A stretch of 64,000 bases of DNA from assembly GCF_035917455.1 (NCBI RefSeq), contig NZ_CP109078.1, forward strand, positions 8,230,001-8,294,000, read 5' to 3'. The DNA comes from Micromonospora sp. NBC_01796. GTDB lineage: Bacteria > Actinomycetota > Actinomycetes > Mycobacteriales > Micromonosporaceae. Of this stretch, positions 1-8,818 are shown piece by piece; positions within the stretch are counted from its first letter, which is position 1, and each line of letters opens with the position of its first letter. A program made the position numbers and the translations under genes. The notes below the pieces were generated by a model that saw only the letters and a program-made list of their open reading frames with translations, was not told the origin of the DNA and searched no databases.

Positions 1-51
1 ACCGACGAGGCCCTCGACCTGCTCCGGTCCCACACCCCCGAGTCGCCCTGA
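1..51 (+). CDS. 3' end of an upstream gene (partial, unidentified)
   Basis: The first 17 codons read open on the plus strand and end TPESP-stop at 49-51. The frame has strong G/C at third codon positions, as real genes here do. It converges on the MarR gene with only 12 bases between the two stop codons. Too short to assign a family, and it could be chance. Confidence 0.45.
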   Translation, partial: TDEALDLLRSHTPESP

Positions 52-63
52 CCGTCCGCCCGG

Positions 64-576
64 CTACTCCGCCGGGTTCCGGGCGGCGCGTACGGCGTCG
101 CGGTGGTCGCGCATCGAGTCCACCATCATCCGCATGAACCGGTGCACGACCTCAAGCTCGTCGTCGGTGAACCGCTCCATCACCACGTCCGTACGCGCAC
201 CGAGCGGACGGAAGAACTCCACCGCGACCCGGGCGCCCTCGTCGGCGTACCGGAGGAAGACCTTGCGCCGGTCGGCGGTGTCCCGGTCCCGGCGGATGTG
301 GCCGGTCCGCTCCAACCGGTCCACAAGTGCGGTGACCGAGCCGGAGGAGAGATTGAGCTGCTCCCCCAGCCGGCCCGGCGTGATCGGCTCACCCCGGCGC
401 TCGGCGTGCATCACCGCGATCAGTGCCTGCAGGTCGGTCACGCCCAGGCCGTGCAGCGCGGCGAACGCGTGGCCGATGTGCTGGGCGTCGACCGTGTAGT
501 TGCGCAGGTCGGAGACGATCTCGCCGGAGAGGACCGCCCGTCGGGTCTCCCTCGGTCGATACATGCCGTCCACCAC
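64..576 (-). CDS. MarR-family transcriptional regulator
   Basis: A 170-residue winged-helix regulator, the usual MarR length. The core LSSGSVTALVDRLERTGHI (about residues 76-94) is the recognition helix and linker, followed by the wing RDRDTADRRKVFLR with the conserved D-x-R-D-x-R pattern. It is divergent from an MMPL exporter, and a long palindrome fills the space between them, so it very probably represses both itself and the exporter until a ligand binds. Start: GTG at 576 with a GGAGGG about 10 bases upstream; an in-frame ATG at 564 is an alternative. The ligand cannot be told from the sequence. Confidence 0.9.
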   Translation of the reverse strand: MVDGMYRPRETRRAVLSGEIVSDLRNYTVDAQHIGHAFAALHGLGVTDLQALIAVMHAERRGEPITPGRLGEQLNLSSGSVTALVDRLERTGHIRRDRDTADRRKVFLRYADEGARVAVEFFRPLGARTDVVMERFTDDELEVVHRFMRMMVDSMRDHRDAVRAARNPAE

Positions 577-603
577 TGTGCCGATTCCCTCCGCCCAGCT
601 TGC

Positions 604-609
604 ACCTTA
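604..609 (-). promoter_or_regulatory. Candidate -10 box for the MarR gene
   Basis: On the minus strand TAAGGT lies 27 bases before the GTG start, immediately beside the palindromic operator. This is a single hexamer match, so only suggestive. Confidence 0.3.
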
Positions 610-615
610 TCTCAC

Positions 616-650
616 CCGTCGATAATCTCGGCCATCGAGATACTCGACGG
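616..650. promoter_or_regulatory. Palindromic operator between marR-like gene and MMPL gene
   Basis: Inverted repeat with outer arms CCGTCGA (616-622) and TCGACGG (644-650) and inner arms ATCTCG (625-630) and CGAGAT (636-641) around GCCAT. Thirteen of fifteen positions pair. The left half contains GATAAT (621-626), a plausible -10 for the MMPL gene, so a bound dimer would cover the exporter promoter. MarR proteins typically bind such ATCTCG-type dyads; that this MarR binds here is inference. Confidence 0.75.
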
Positions 651-663
651 TCGGGAGTTACGC

Positions 664-2739
664 ATGGGTTCGTTCGGGTCCAGGATCGCGCACGTCGTCA
701 GCGGACGGTGGAGCGCCTGGCTGGTGCTGCTGATCGCGGCGGTGCTTTCCGCCGGTGTCATCGCCCTCGGCGGCGAACCCCACACCGACAACAACCCCAC
801 CTCGGCCCTGCCCGACTCCGCCGAGTCGGTACGGGTCGCCACCCTCCAGCGCCAACTGCCGAGCGGACAACTCAACCCGGCCCTGGTCGTCTACTCCCGC
901 GACGGTCAGCCCCTGCGCCCCGAGGACGAACGCGCCATCGCCGACGACGCCCGCGCGTACGCCACCGAGGCGGTAGGTGGGCAGGTCTCCCCGCCGGTCC
1001 TCTCCCCCGACCGGCAGGCCGCCCTACTGGCCGTACCGCTCCCGGCCGACCTGCCCAACGACGAACTCGCCGGCATCGTCGACCGGCTGCGCGCGACCGC
1101 CCGCGACGGCCTGCCCGACGGGACGATCGCCCAGGTCACCGGAGGCGCCGGATTCACCACCGACGTCTCCTCCGCCTTCGACGGCGCGAACGTCACCCTG
1201 CTGCTGGTCACCGTCGCGGTGGTCGCGGCCCTGCTGATCGTCACCTACCGCAGCCCCTGGCTCTGGCTCGTGCCACTGGCCGTGGTCGGTGCCGCCGACG
1301 TGGTCGCCAACGCGGTCATCGCGATGGTCAGCCGGGCCGCCGCGCTGGACATCGACGGCTCCACCACCGGCATCGTCGACGTGCTCGTCTTCGGCGCCGG
1401 CACCAACTACGCACTCCTGCTGATCGCCCGCTACCGCGAGGAACTGCGCGGCAGCGCCGACCGGCACCTGGCCATGCGCCGCGCGCTCTCCTCGGCCGGA
1501 CCGGCTATCGCGGCCAGCGCCACCACGGTCTGCCTGAGCCTGCTCACCTTGCTCACCGCGATCCTCGGCAACGACCGGACCATCGGTGTCACCGGCGCGC
1601 TGGGCATCGCGGTCGCCGCGCTGTTCGGGCTGATCGTGCTCCCCGCCGCGCTGTCGGTCTGCGGGCGTGGCCTGTTCTGGCCGTTCGTTCCCCGCGAAGG
1701 CCAGGCCGACCCGACCCGTACCGGCGTCTGGGCCCGGATTGGCGGCCTGGTCGCCCGACGCCCACGGACGGTGCTCGCCGGGACCCTGGTGGTACTCGCG
1801 GTGCTGGCCGCCGGGCTCGCGGACGCCCGGCTCGGGCTGAGCAAGACCGAGCAGTTCCGGGTACAGGCCGAGTCGATCGACGGCCTGGCGACGCTGAGCC
1901 GTCACTTCCCGGCCGGTTCCGCCGACCCGACCGTGATCGTCACCCGGTCGGCCGGCGAACGGGCGGTGCTGGAGACCACCGAGGCGACACCGGGGGTCTC
2001 CAGCGCCCGGGTCACCGAACGCGCCGGCGACCTGGTCGCCATCGACGTCGTACTCGACGCGGAGCCGGACAGTGCCGCCAGTTACCGGACCATCGAGGAA
2101 CTCCGCGACCGGGTCCACGCCGTGTCCGGAGCGGAGGCGCTGGTCGGCGGTACGGTCGCGGCGAACCTGGACACCCGGCGGGCCGCCGTACGCGACCTCA
2201 GGGTGGTGGTACCGCTCATCCTGGCCGTGGTCCTGATCGTGCTGATCCTGCTGCTGCGTTCCCTGATCGCCCCGCTGGTGCTGGTCGCGACCGTGGTGGC
2301 CACCTTCTTCGCCGCCCTGGGGGCCAGCAACTTCCTGTTCACCCGAGTCCTCGACTACGCCGCGCTGGACACCTCCGTACCGCTGCTGGCCTTCCTCTTC
2401 CTGGTCGCGCTCGGGGTGGACTACAACATCTTCCTGGCGACCCGGGCACGGGAGGAGACGCCGACCGGGGGCACCCGGCAGGGCATGCTGACCGCCCTCG
2501 CGGTCACCGGCGGGGTGATCACCAGCGCCGGCATCATGCTCGCCGCCGTGTTCGCCGTACTCGGGGTGCTGCCGCTGGTCACCCTCACCGAGATCGGTGT
2601 CATCGTCGGGCTGGGCGTGCTGCTGGACACCCTGCTGGTGCGAACGCTGCTCGTACCGTCGATCGCGATCACCCTGGGGCGCCGGTTCTGGTGGCCCGGC
2701 GCGCCGTCCCGCACAGAGGCGGCGGAACCTCGGAGGTAG
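664..2739 (+). CDS. MMPL/RND-family membrane exporter
   Basis: 691 residues, normal for the short actinobacterial MMPL group. After one N-terminal membrane helix comes an extracytoplasmic domain (about 35-190), a block of five helices with FGAGTNYALLLIARYREE (the conserved N-Y/D-Y signature), a second extracytoplasmic domain, and a repeat of the fold ending FLVALGVDYNIFLATRAREE and VGLGVLLDTLLVRTLLVP. The Asp/Tyr motifs in both halves are the proton-relay signatures of RND carriers. ATG 664 was chosen because GGGAG lies six bases upstream and the protein then starts just before helix 1. It probably exports a lipid or drug-like molecule under control of the divergent MarR. Confidence 0.93.
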   Translation: MGSFGSRIAHVVSGRWSAWLVLLIAAVLSAGVIALGGEPHTDNNPTSALPDSAESVRVATLQRQLPSGQLNPALVVYSRDGQPLRPEDERAIADDARAYATEAVGGQVSPPVLSPDRQAALLAVPLPADLPNDELAGIVDRLRATARDGLPDGTIAQVTGGAGFTTDVSSAFDGANVTLLLVTVAVVAALLIVTYRSPWLWLVPLAVVGAADVVANAVIAMVSRAAALDIDGSTTGIVDVLVFGAGTNYALLLIARYREELRGSADRHLAMRRALSSAGPAIAASATTVCLSLLTLLTAILGNDRTIGVTGALGIAVAALFGLIVLPAALSVCGRGLFWPFVPREGQADPTRTGVWARIGGLVARRPRTVLAGTLVVLAVLAAGLADARLGLSKTEQFRVQAESIDGLATLSRHFPAGSADPTVIVTRSAGERAVLETTEATPGVSSARVTERAGDLVAIDVVLDAEPDSAASYRTIEELRDRVHAVSGAEALVGGTVAANLDTRRAAVRDLRVVVPLILAVVLIVLILLLRSLIAPLVLVATVVATFFAALGASNFLFTRVLDYAALDTSVPLLAFLFLVALGVDYNIFLATRAREETPTGGTRQGMLTALAVTGGVITSAGIMLAAVFAVLGVLPLVTLTEIGVIVGLGVLLDTLLVRTLLVPSIAITLGRRFWWPGAPSRTEAAEPRR

Positions 2740-2810
2740 GGACAGCCCCACCATCGGGTTCATGGTTCGCCATGTGTTGCCCGGACAGGCCCTGCACCAG
2801 GCTGACCACC

Positions 2811-3542
2811 ATGGGAAACACAGCGGTGGTCGAAGTGGTCGAGGTGACGAAGACGTACCCCGGAGGAGCCGGGATACGGGCGCTCGCCGGGGTTTCGGTG
2901 GCGTTCGCCGCCGGTACGTTCAACGCGGTGATGGGGCCGTCCGGCTCGGGCAAGTCCACGTTGCTGCACTGCGCGGCCGGGCTCGACACACCGGACAGCG
3001 GACGGGTGCTGCTCGCCGGCCAGGAGATCAGCGAGTTGCGCGAGCCACGGCTGACCGAGGCGCGCCGCCAGCGGGTCGGCTTCGTGTTCCAGTCGTACAA
3101 CCTGCTGGACTCGCTCTCGGTGTGGCACAACGTACTGCTGCCGCAGCGGCTCGCCGGGGTACGCCCCGACCTCAACCGGGCCCGCGAGGTGATGCGGCGG
3201 GTCGGCCTCGCCGGACGGGAGAACGACCGGCCGGCACAGCTCTCCGGCGGGCAGCGACAGCGGGTCGCGCTCGCCCGGGCGCTCGCCACCCGACCTGAAG
3301 TGATCTTCGCGGACGAGCCGACCGGGGCGCTGGACCTGTCCACCGGCCGGGAGGTCCTGGGACTGCTGCGGGAGGCGGTCGACTCCTTCGGCACCACCGT
3401 CGTCATGGTCACCCACGACCCGGCCGCCGCTGCCTGGGCAGACCGGGTGGTGTTCCTCGCCGACGGCCGCATCGTCACCGAGTTGGCGGACCCGACGGCG
3501 GAGAAGGTCGCGGCGGAGATGATGTCGGTGAGCGCCCGATGA
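2811..3542 (+). CDS. ABC transporter ATP-binding protein (MacB/LolD type)
   Basis: 243 residues. Walker A is GPSGSGKST, the Q-loop is VFQSYNLL, the signature is LSGGQRQRVALARAL, Walker B is EVIFADEPTGALDLSTG, and the switch His is in VTHDP. The DEPTGALD form is typical of ATPases paired with FtsX-like permeases, and the next gene is such a permease, with ATGA start/stop overlap at 3539-3542. Start ATG 2811 gives MGNTAVVEVVEVTKTYPGG, the usual N-terminus. It likely energises peptide or antibiotic efflux, or envelope signalling, with the following permease and two-component pair. Confidence 0.95.
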   Translation: MGNTAVVEVVEVTKTYPGGAGIRALAGVSVAFAAGTFNAVMGPSGSGKSTLLHCAAGLDTPDSGRVLLAGQEISELREPRLTEARRQRVGFVFQSYNLLDSLSVWHNVLLPQRLAGVRPDLNRAREVMRRVGLAGRENDRPAQLSGGQRQRVALARALATRPEVIFADEPTGALDLSTGREVLGLLREAVDSFGTTVVMVTHDPAAAAWADRVVFLADGRIVTELADPTAEKVAAEMMSVSAR

Positions 3543-6115
3543 TGCGTCTGGCCCTCGGCACGCTGCGCCGCCACCGTGGCGTTTACGCCGGCACGTTCCT
3601 CGCCGCCTTCCTCGCGGTCGCCCTGCTCGCCGGTGGTGGCCTGCTGCTGTTCTCGGTGCTCACCGCGAAGCCGCCGGCCGACCGGTTCGCCGCGACGGAC
3701 CTGGTCGTCTCCGGTGCACGGGAGGTCAGCCTGGAAACGGTGACCACGAAGGAGAAGAAGGACAAGGTCAAGGTCAAGCGGAAGGTCAAGACCGAACGAC
3801 TCACCGGTGCCGGTACGCTGCCGGCCGACCTCGCCGGCCGGATCGGGGCACTGCCCGGTGTCGCGACGGCCGTCGCCGACGCCGCGTTCCCGGTCCAGGT
3901 CGCCACGCCGGCCGGACGGGTCGTGCGCGGAACGGACGACGCGCCCGTCATCGGCCACGGCTGGGCATCGGCGGCGTTGACGCCGTACACGCTGACCGGG
4001 GGCAGTCCGCCCGACGCCGGCCGGGCTGTGGTCGACGCGGACCTCGCCGCACGCGGCGGGCTCGTCGTCGGCGGCGAGCTGGTACTCGCCACCCGCACCG
4101 GGGTACGCACCGTGATGATCAGCGGCATCGCCGCACCCGCCGGCCGCTCCGGCCTGGCCGCGCAGGGCGCGCTGTTCCTCGCCGACAGCGAGGTGCCGGC
4201 CGTGTCCGGACTCGACGGTCCAACCGCCGTCGGCGTGGTCGCCACGCCCGGCGCCGACCGGGCCGACCTGTTGTCAGCCGTACGGGAACTCGCCGGCGGA
4301 GCGGCCGTACTGACCGGCGCCGAGCGGGTACGGGCCGACCTGCCCGGTGCACTGCCCGACTACATCGGACCGATCTCCATCTTCGGCTTTGTCATCGGCA
4401 TCACCGCGTTCGCCGCGGTGTTCGTGCTCACCGGCACGGTGACCCTCGGCGTACGGCAACGACTGCGCGAACTGGCCCTGCTGCGTACGGTCGGCGCCAC
4501 TCCGGGCCAGTTGCGCCGGCTGCTCGGGCTGGAGAGCGTCGTCCTGGCCGCCGTCGCGGCGGTGCCGGCCGCCCCGCTGGGCGTGCTCTTCGCGCACGTG
4601 GTGGCCGGACGGTTCCGAACCCTCGGGGCGGTGCCGGCACAGTTCACGGTCCAGGTCAACGTACCGGTGCTGCTGCTGGCGGGGCTGGCCGGCGTACTGG
4701 TCACGTTCGTCGCCGCCCGGATCGCCGGCCGTCGTGCCGTACGGGTCGCGCCGACCCAGGCGCTCGCCGAGACCGCGACGGCACCGGCCGGCGGCGCGGT
4801 GGTCCGGGCGCTGCTCGCCCTGGTGACCGCCGGTGGTGCGGTCAGCGTGCTGACGTTCGTGCCGCTCGACGGGGTGCTCGGCATGGGCATGAGCTTCGTG
4901 TCCTGCGCCCTGCTGCTCTGCGCGGTCGCCGCCCTCGGCCCGGTCCTGGTACGGCTCCTGACCGCACCGGTATCCCGACTGGCCGGTCTGGGCGGCGCGA
5001 CCGGATGGTTGGCCGGACTCGTCACCCGGGCCGAGAGCCGGCGGGTGGCGGCCGTCGCGGTACCGCTGGTGCTGATCTTCGCGATCAACGCCACCATGCT
5101 GCTGAACGGCTCGCTGATCGAGCGGTTGACCGGGCAGGAGCAGGCGGCGCGCACGGCCGGCGCGACCGCGCAGGTGACCGCGACCGGCGGGTTGCCGCTG
5201 AGCACCGTCGACCGGCTGGTCGCCCTGCCCGGCGTGACCGGTGCCGCGGCCACCCTGCCGACCCGGGTGATCGTGGCGCAGGGCGGCAAGCCCGAGGACT
5301 ACCCGGCCCAGGGCCTGCTCGTCGCCGGCAGCGAACCGGCACTCGACCTCGACGTGCAGCGGGTCACCGCAGCCGGCGCCGGTACGACCTCCGCCCCGGA
5401 GGTGCTGGCCGGGAACGGTACGTTCGCCGCGAGCGTGACCCTGGCCCACCAGTACGGCTGGCGGACCGGTGACCGGGTGCCGCTCTGGCTCGCCGACGGG
5501 CACCGCACCGAACTACGGCTGACCTCGGTGTACGAGCGGGCACGCGGGTTCGGCGAACTGGTGCTGCCGGCGGCACTGGTCGCCGCGCACGACCCCCGGG
5601 GACTGGCCGGCACGGTGGCGCTGCGCTACCACGGCGACGTGGCCGCACGGATCAACGCCGACTGGCCGACCCTGCGGGTGACCCCCACCGCTTCGGCGGC
5701 CCCCGCCGGAGATGCGCAGAACCAGCAGGGCGCCTGGGAGCTGATGGTCGTCATCTCGCTCGGCTTCACCGCGATCGCCGTGGTCAACACGTTCGCCATC
5801 GCCACCGCCGCCCGCCGCCGCGAGTACGCCGACCTGCGGCTGGTCGGCGCGACCACCGGCCAGTTGCACCGGCTCGCCGGCCGGGAGGCGCTGATCACCG
5901 TCGCGGTGGGACTGCTGCTCGGAGCCGCGGTCACGGCGATCGTGGTCGGCGCGTTCAGCACCGCGCAGGACGGGACCTTCCGGCTGATCGTCGACCCCGG
6001 AACGTACGGCGCGATGCTCGGCGGGGTCGCGCTGCTCGGCCTGCTCGCCGGGGCGCTTCCCGCCCGGTTCATCCTGCGTCGGCGCAGCCTGCCGGCCGTT
6101 GCCGAGGGGCGCTGA
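3539..6115 (+). CDS. FtsX-like ABC transporter permease
   Basis: 858 residues. There is an N-terminal helix (about 15-40), a large extracytoplasmic domain, a first FtsX block of helices (about 275-405) and central helices. A second extracytoplasmic domain (about 530-720) and a final FtsX block follow, with the motif RREYADLRLVGATTGQLHRL. This duplicated layout is the MacB/BceB-type permease pattern. The first extracytoplasmic segment has a lysine-rich stretch (KEKKDKVKVKRKVKTER, codons near 3748-3798), very unusual for such a GC-rich gene. It overlaps the ATPase stop by 4 bases and is followed by a histidine kinase and response regulator, an arrangement common in antimicrobial-peptide sensing modules. 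Confidence 0.93.
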   Translation: MMRLALGTLRRHRGVYAGTFLAAFLAVALLAGGGLLLFSVLTAKPPADRFAATDLVVSGAREVSLETVTTKEKKDKVKVKRKVKTERLTGAGTLPADLAGRIGALPGVATAVADAAFPVQVATPAGRVVRGTDDAPVIGHGWASAALTPYTLTGGSPPDAGRAVVDADLAARGGLVVGGELVLATRTGVRTVMISGIAAPAGRSGLAAQGALFLADSEVPAVSGLDGPTAVGVVATPGADRADLLSAVRELAGGAAVLTGAERVRADLPGALPDYIGPISIFGFVIGITAFAAVFVLTGTVTLGVRQRLRELALLRTVGATPGQLRRLLGLESVVLAAVAAVPAAPLGVLFAHVVAGRFRTLGAVPAQFTVQVNVPVLLLAGLAGVLVTFVAARIAGRRAVRVAPTQALAETATAPAGGAVVRALLALVTAGGAVSVLTFVPLDGVLGMGMSFVSCALLLCAVAALGPVLVRLLTAPVSRLAGLGGATGWLAGLVTRAESRRVAAVAVPLVLIFAINATMLLNGSLIERLTGQEQAARTAGATAQVTATGGLPLSTVDRLVALPGVTGAAATLPTRVIVAQGGKPEDYPAQGLLVAGSEPALDLDVQRVTAAGAGTTSAPEVLAGNGTFAASVTLAHQYGWRTGDRVPLWLADGHRTELRLTSVYERARGFGELVLPAALVAAHDPRGLAGTVALRYHGDVAARINADWPTLRVTPTASAAPAGDAQNQQGAWELMVVISLGFTAIAVVNTFAIATAARRREYADLRLVGATTGQLHRLAGREALITVAVGLLLGAAVTAIVVGAFSTAQDGTFRLIVDPGTYGAMLGGVALLGLLAGALPARFILRRRSLPAVAEGR

Positions 6116-6146
6116 CGGTGCCGGTCGGGGTCCGCGCCGTCAGCAC

Positions 6147-6152
6147 TAGCAT
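6147..6152 (+). promoter_or_regulatory. -10 box TAGCAT of a leaderless kinase transcript
   Basis: TAGCAT is followed by seven bases and then ATG 6160, the spacing of actinobacterial leaderless promoters. It suggests the two-component genes can be transcribed apart from the ABC operon. Confidence 0.45.
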
Positions 6153-6159
6153 CCTTGCG

Positions 6160-7395
6160 ATGACAAAGGCGACGGCGCGGGCCCTGGCGTACCTGGTCAG
6201 TGGTGTGGTCGCGGGCGTTGCCGGGTTCGCCTTCACCCTCGCCTCGGTCCTCGGCGTCACCCTGCTGGCCGTCACCCAGCTCGGCGGGCCCGCCTTCCTC
6301 GGCGCCGCCCGGCTCGGCCGTACGCTCGCCGGCATCGAGCGGCGCCGCGCCGGCTGGGTGCTCGGGGCGGCGATTCCCGCACCGTACCTGCCGGGCACCG
6401 GCGGGACGGTCCGCCAGCGGGTCACCGCCGTGGGAACCCAGCCGGCCACCTGGCGCGACTTCGCCTGGCTGGTCCTGCTGTTCCCGCTGGGTCTCGCGGG
6501 TGGGTGCGCCGCGATCGTGGTCAGCGCGGTCGACCTCGGTGCCATCGTGGCGCCGGTCTGGGCGTGGGCGGTGCCGAATCCGCACGCGCCGTTCCCGATG
6601 AAGCCGCTGATGACCACAACGTCCGGCCGGATCGTCCTCACCGTGCTCGGGCTGCTCCTGGTGCCGGTGGTCGCGTGGCTGCTGCGTACCGTCGCGGGTC
6701 TGCAGGCCCTGTTGGCGCGGGCCCTGCTCGCGCCGGGCACCCACCGGCGCCTGGTGGAGCAGGCGGCCCACCTGACCGAAACCCGGCAGCGGGTCGTCGA
6801 CGCGCAGGCCGCGGAGCTGCGCCGGATCGAACGCGACCTGCACGACGGGGCGCAGGCCCGGATCGTCGCCGCCGGCATGACCCTGGCCCTGGCCGCCCGC
6901 AAACTGGGCACCGGCGGCGGGACGACCACCGGCGCGCAGGCCGACGTCGCGCTCGCCCGGCGGCAGCTCGACGAGGCGCTCGCCGAGCTGCGCCGCCTGG
7001 TACGCGGCATCCACCCGCCGATCCTGACCGACCGTGGCCTGCACGCCGCCCTCGCCGCGCTGGCCGGCGACAGCCCGCTCACCGTCGAGCTGAACGGCGA
7101 CGCCGGTGACCGCTACCCGGCCGCGGTCGAGTCGGCGGCGTACTTCGTCGTGGCGGAGGGACTCACCAACGCCGGCAAGCACGCCGACGCCACGACCTGC
7201 ACCATCGACCTGTCCAGGGTCGCCGACACGCTCCGGATCCGGCTCGCCGACAACGGTCGGGGCGGAGCCGACCCCGACGGATCCGGACTCGACGGGCTGC
7301 GTCGGCGGGTCGAGGCGCTCGACGGCGTACTCACCCTGACCAGTCCGGTCGGCGGACCCACCATCCTGGAGGCGGAGTTCCCATGCGCATCGTGA
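6160..7395 (+). CDS. NarL-type sensor histidine kinase
   Basis: 411 residues from ATG 6160. A membrane region of several helices (about 5-55, 105-140, 155-185) is followed by the HisKA_3 phosphoacceptor region IERDLHDGAQARIVAAGM (His in DLHDG) and an HATPase domain with ADNGRGG and GLDGLRRRVEALDG. A GTG at 6118, with GAGGGG upstream, would add 14 residues. ATG 6160 is preferred because a TAGCAT -10 box sits seven bases ahead and the added residues look unconserved. It overlaps the response regulator gene by 13 bases. It probably senses an envelope or peptide signal related to the upstream ABC transporter. Confidence 0.9.
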   Translation: MTKATARALAYLVSGVVAGVAGFAFTLASVLGVTLLAVTQLGGPAFLGAARLGRTLAGIERRRAGWVLGAAIPAPYLPGTGGTVRQRVTAVGTQPATWRDFAWLVLLFPLGLAGGCAAIVVSAVDLGAIVAPVWAWAVPNPHAPFPMKPLMTTTSGRIVLTVLGLLLVPVVAWLLRTVAGLQALLARALLAPGTHRRLVEQAAHLTETRQRVVDAQAAELRRIERDLHDGAQARIVAAGMTLALAARKLGTGGGTTTGAQADVALARRQLDEALAELRRLVRGIHPPILTDRGLHAALAALAGDSPLTVELNGDAGDRYPAAVESAAYFVVAEGLTNAGKHADATTCTIDLSRVADTLRIRLADNGRGGADPDGSGLDGLRRRVEALDGVLTLTSPVGGPTILEAEFPCAS

Positions 7396-8039
7396 TCGCC
7401 GAAGACCTGCTCCTGCTGCGCGAGGGTCTGGTGCGGTTGCTGACCGACACCGGGCACACCGTCGTCGCGGCCGTCGACAACGCCGACTCGCTGGTGGCGG
7501 CGGTGACCGAGCACCGGCCGGACGTGTCGATCGTCGACGTCCGGCTGCCACCCGGATTCCGGGACGAGGGCCTGCGGGCCGCCCTGCACCTGCGGGCCAC
7601 CGACCCCGACACCAGGGTGCTCATCGTCTCCCAGTACGTCGAACGCGCGTACGCCGCGGAGCTGCTCGCCGACGGGCGCGGCGGTGTCGGTTACCTGCTC
7701 AAGGACCGGGTCACCGCGCTGGACGACTTTCTCGACGCGGTCGACCGGGTCGCCGCGGGTGGCACCGCCATGGACCCCGAGGTGGTCCGGCAGTTGTTCA
7801 CCCGCAACAGCCGCAACCACGGCATCGACGGCCTCACCCCACGGGAGCGCGAGGTGCTCGGCCTGATGGCGGAGGGACTGTCGAACTCGGCGATCTGCGC
7901 GAGGCTGGTGCTGGCTCCCGTCTCGGTCGAGAAGCACATCACCAACATCCTCGGCAAGCTCGACCTCCCACCCGCGGACGACGCCCACCGCCGGGTCCGC
8001 GCCGTACTCGCCTACCTCAACGCGCCGGTCCAGGGCTGA
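7383..8039 (+). CDS. NarL/LuxR-family response regulator
   Basis: 218 residues. The receiver domain has the acidic pair in IAEDLLLL and the phospho-Asp in SIVDVRLPP; VGYLLKDRV carries the conserved Lys. The LuxR helix-turn-helix is LTPREREVLGLMAEGLSNS through SVEKHITNILGKLDL. The gene starts inside the 3' end of the kinase gene, so the two are translationally coupled. It probably controls the ABC transporter genes just upstream or itself. Confidence 0.94.
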   Translation: MRIVIAEDLLLLREGLVRLLTDTGHTVVAAVDNADSLVAAVTEHRPDVSIVDVRLPPGFRDEGLRAALHLRATDPDTRVLIVSQYVERAYAAELLADGRGGVGYLLKDRVTALDDFLDAVDRVAAGGTAMDPEVVRQLFTRNSRNHGIDGLTPREREVLGLMAEGLSNSAICARLVLAPVSVEKHITNILGKLDLPPADDAHRRVRAVLAYLNAPVQG

Positions 8040-8105
8040 TACGTGCCCGTGTGCCCTGGGTCGCGGTCGGGGCGGGGTGGGGCGGGAGGCACGGGTGGGG
8101 GTGGT

Positions 8106-8111
8106 TACGGT
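8106..8111 (+). promoter_or_regulatory. -10 box TACGGT of a leaderless methyltransferase transcript
   Basis: TACGGT, six bases, then ATG 8118 with no ribosome-binding sequence in between. The spacing matches several other genes in the window. Confidence 0.45.
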
Positions 8112-8117
8112 GGGCTC

Positions 8118-8723
8118 ATGCAACGACCAACACGGTGGGTGACCGAAACCGCACCCGGGCATTCGCAGTGGTACGTCGACCGGTTCCGGCAGTTGGCGGC
8201 CGAGGGGGCGGACCTGGCCGGTGAGGCCCGGCTGGTGGACGCGATCGTGGCCCCCGGCGCGCGGATCCTGGACGCCGGGTGCGGGACCGGTCGGGTTGCC
8301 GCCGCACTCGCCGTACGCGGTCACCGGGTGGTGGGCGTGGACGCCGATCCGCTGCTGATCGACGCCGCCCGCGTCGACCACCCCGAACTGACCCTGCTCG
8401 TCGCCGACCTCGCCGAACTGGACCTGCCCGCCGCCGGGCAGCCGGATCCGTTCGATGCCGTGGTGGTCGCCGGCAACGTGATGCCGTACGTCGCATCCGG
8501 CACGGAGGCTGCCGTACTGAGCCGGCTCGCCGCGCACGTACGCCCGGACGGGCCGGTGGTGGTCGGGTTCGGCACCGACCGGGGCTACCCGTTGGCCGAC
8601 TTCGACGCCCACGCCGACGCCGCCGGGCTACTGGTCGAGCAGCGCTTCGCCACCTGGGACCTGCGCCCGTGGCGGGCTGACGCCGACTTCGCGGTCACGG
8701 TCCTGCGCCGCCCGCCGGCCTGA
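8118..8723 (+). CDS. Class I SAM-dependent methyltransferase
   Basis: 201 residues with the methyltransferase motif I ILDAGCGTGRVAAAL, motif post-I VVGVDADPLLIDAA (acidic residue for the SAM ribose) and motif II/III regions PFDAVVVAGNVMPYV. It opens with W-V-T-E-T-A-P-G-H-S-Q-W-Y, a start seen in small stand-alone actinobacterial methyltransferases. The substrate is unknown. ATG 8118 is preferred over the longer open frame because of the leaderless -10 box. It is monocistronic and convergent with the hexosaminidase gene. Confidence 0.88.
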   Translation: MQRPTRWVTETAPGHSQWYVDRFRQLAAEGADLAGEARLVDAIVAPGARILDAGCGTGRVAAALAVRGHRVVGVDADPLLIDAARVDHPELTLLVADLAELDLPAAGQPDPFDAVVVAGNVMPYVASGTEAAVLSRLAAHVRPDGPVVVGFGTDRGYPLADFDAHADAAGLLVEQRFATWDLRPWRADADFAVTVLRRPPA

Positions 8724-8749
8724 CCCGTCACCCCGGCCAGATCCCCCTA

Positions 8750-8785
8750 CCTGCCCCGCCGCCTCGGTCCGAGGGGCGGGACAGG
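8750..8785. terminator. Stem-loop terminator between convergent genes
   Basis: CCTGCCCCGCC (8750-8760) pairs with GGCGGGACAGG (8775-8785) with one mismatch, and the inner CTCGG/CCGAG also pairs. It lies between the stop codons of the convergent methyltransferase and hexosaminidase genes, so it can serve both. There is no T tract, as is usual in these genomes. Confidence 0.7.
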
Positions 8786-8818
8786 CTGGGCGCGGGGCGG
8801 GCTGGATGCGGAAACGGG

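Noticed and set aside
1024-2763. Long open frame antisense to the MMPL gene
   Set aside because: Gln/Asp/Gly/His-rich composition typical of the shadow of a GC-rich gene; no domain and no ribosome site.
4274-5503. Long antisense frame in the FtsX permease gene
   Set aside because: Same shadow composition; the plus-strand gene is fully convincing.
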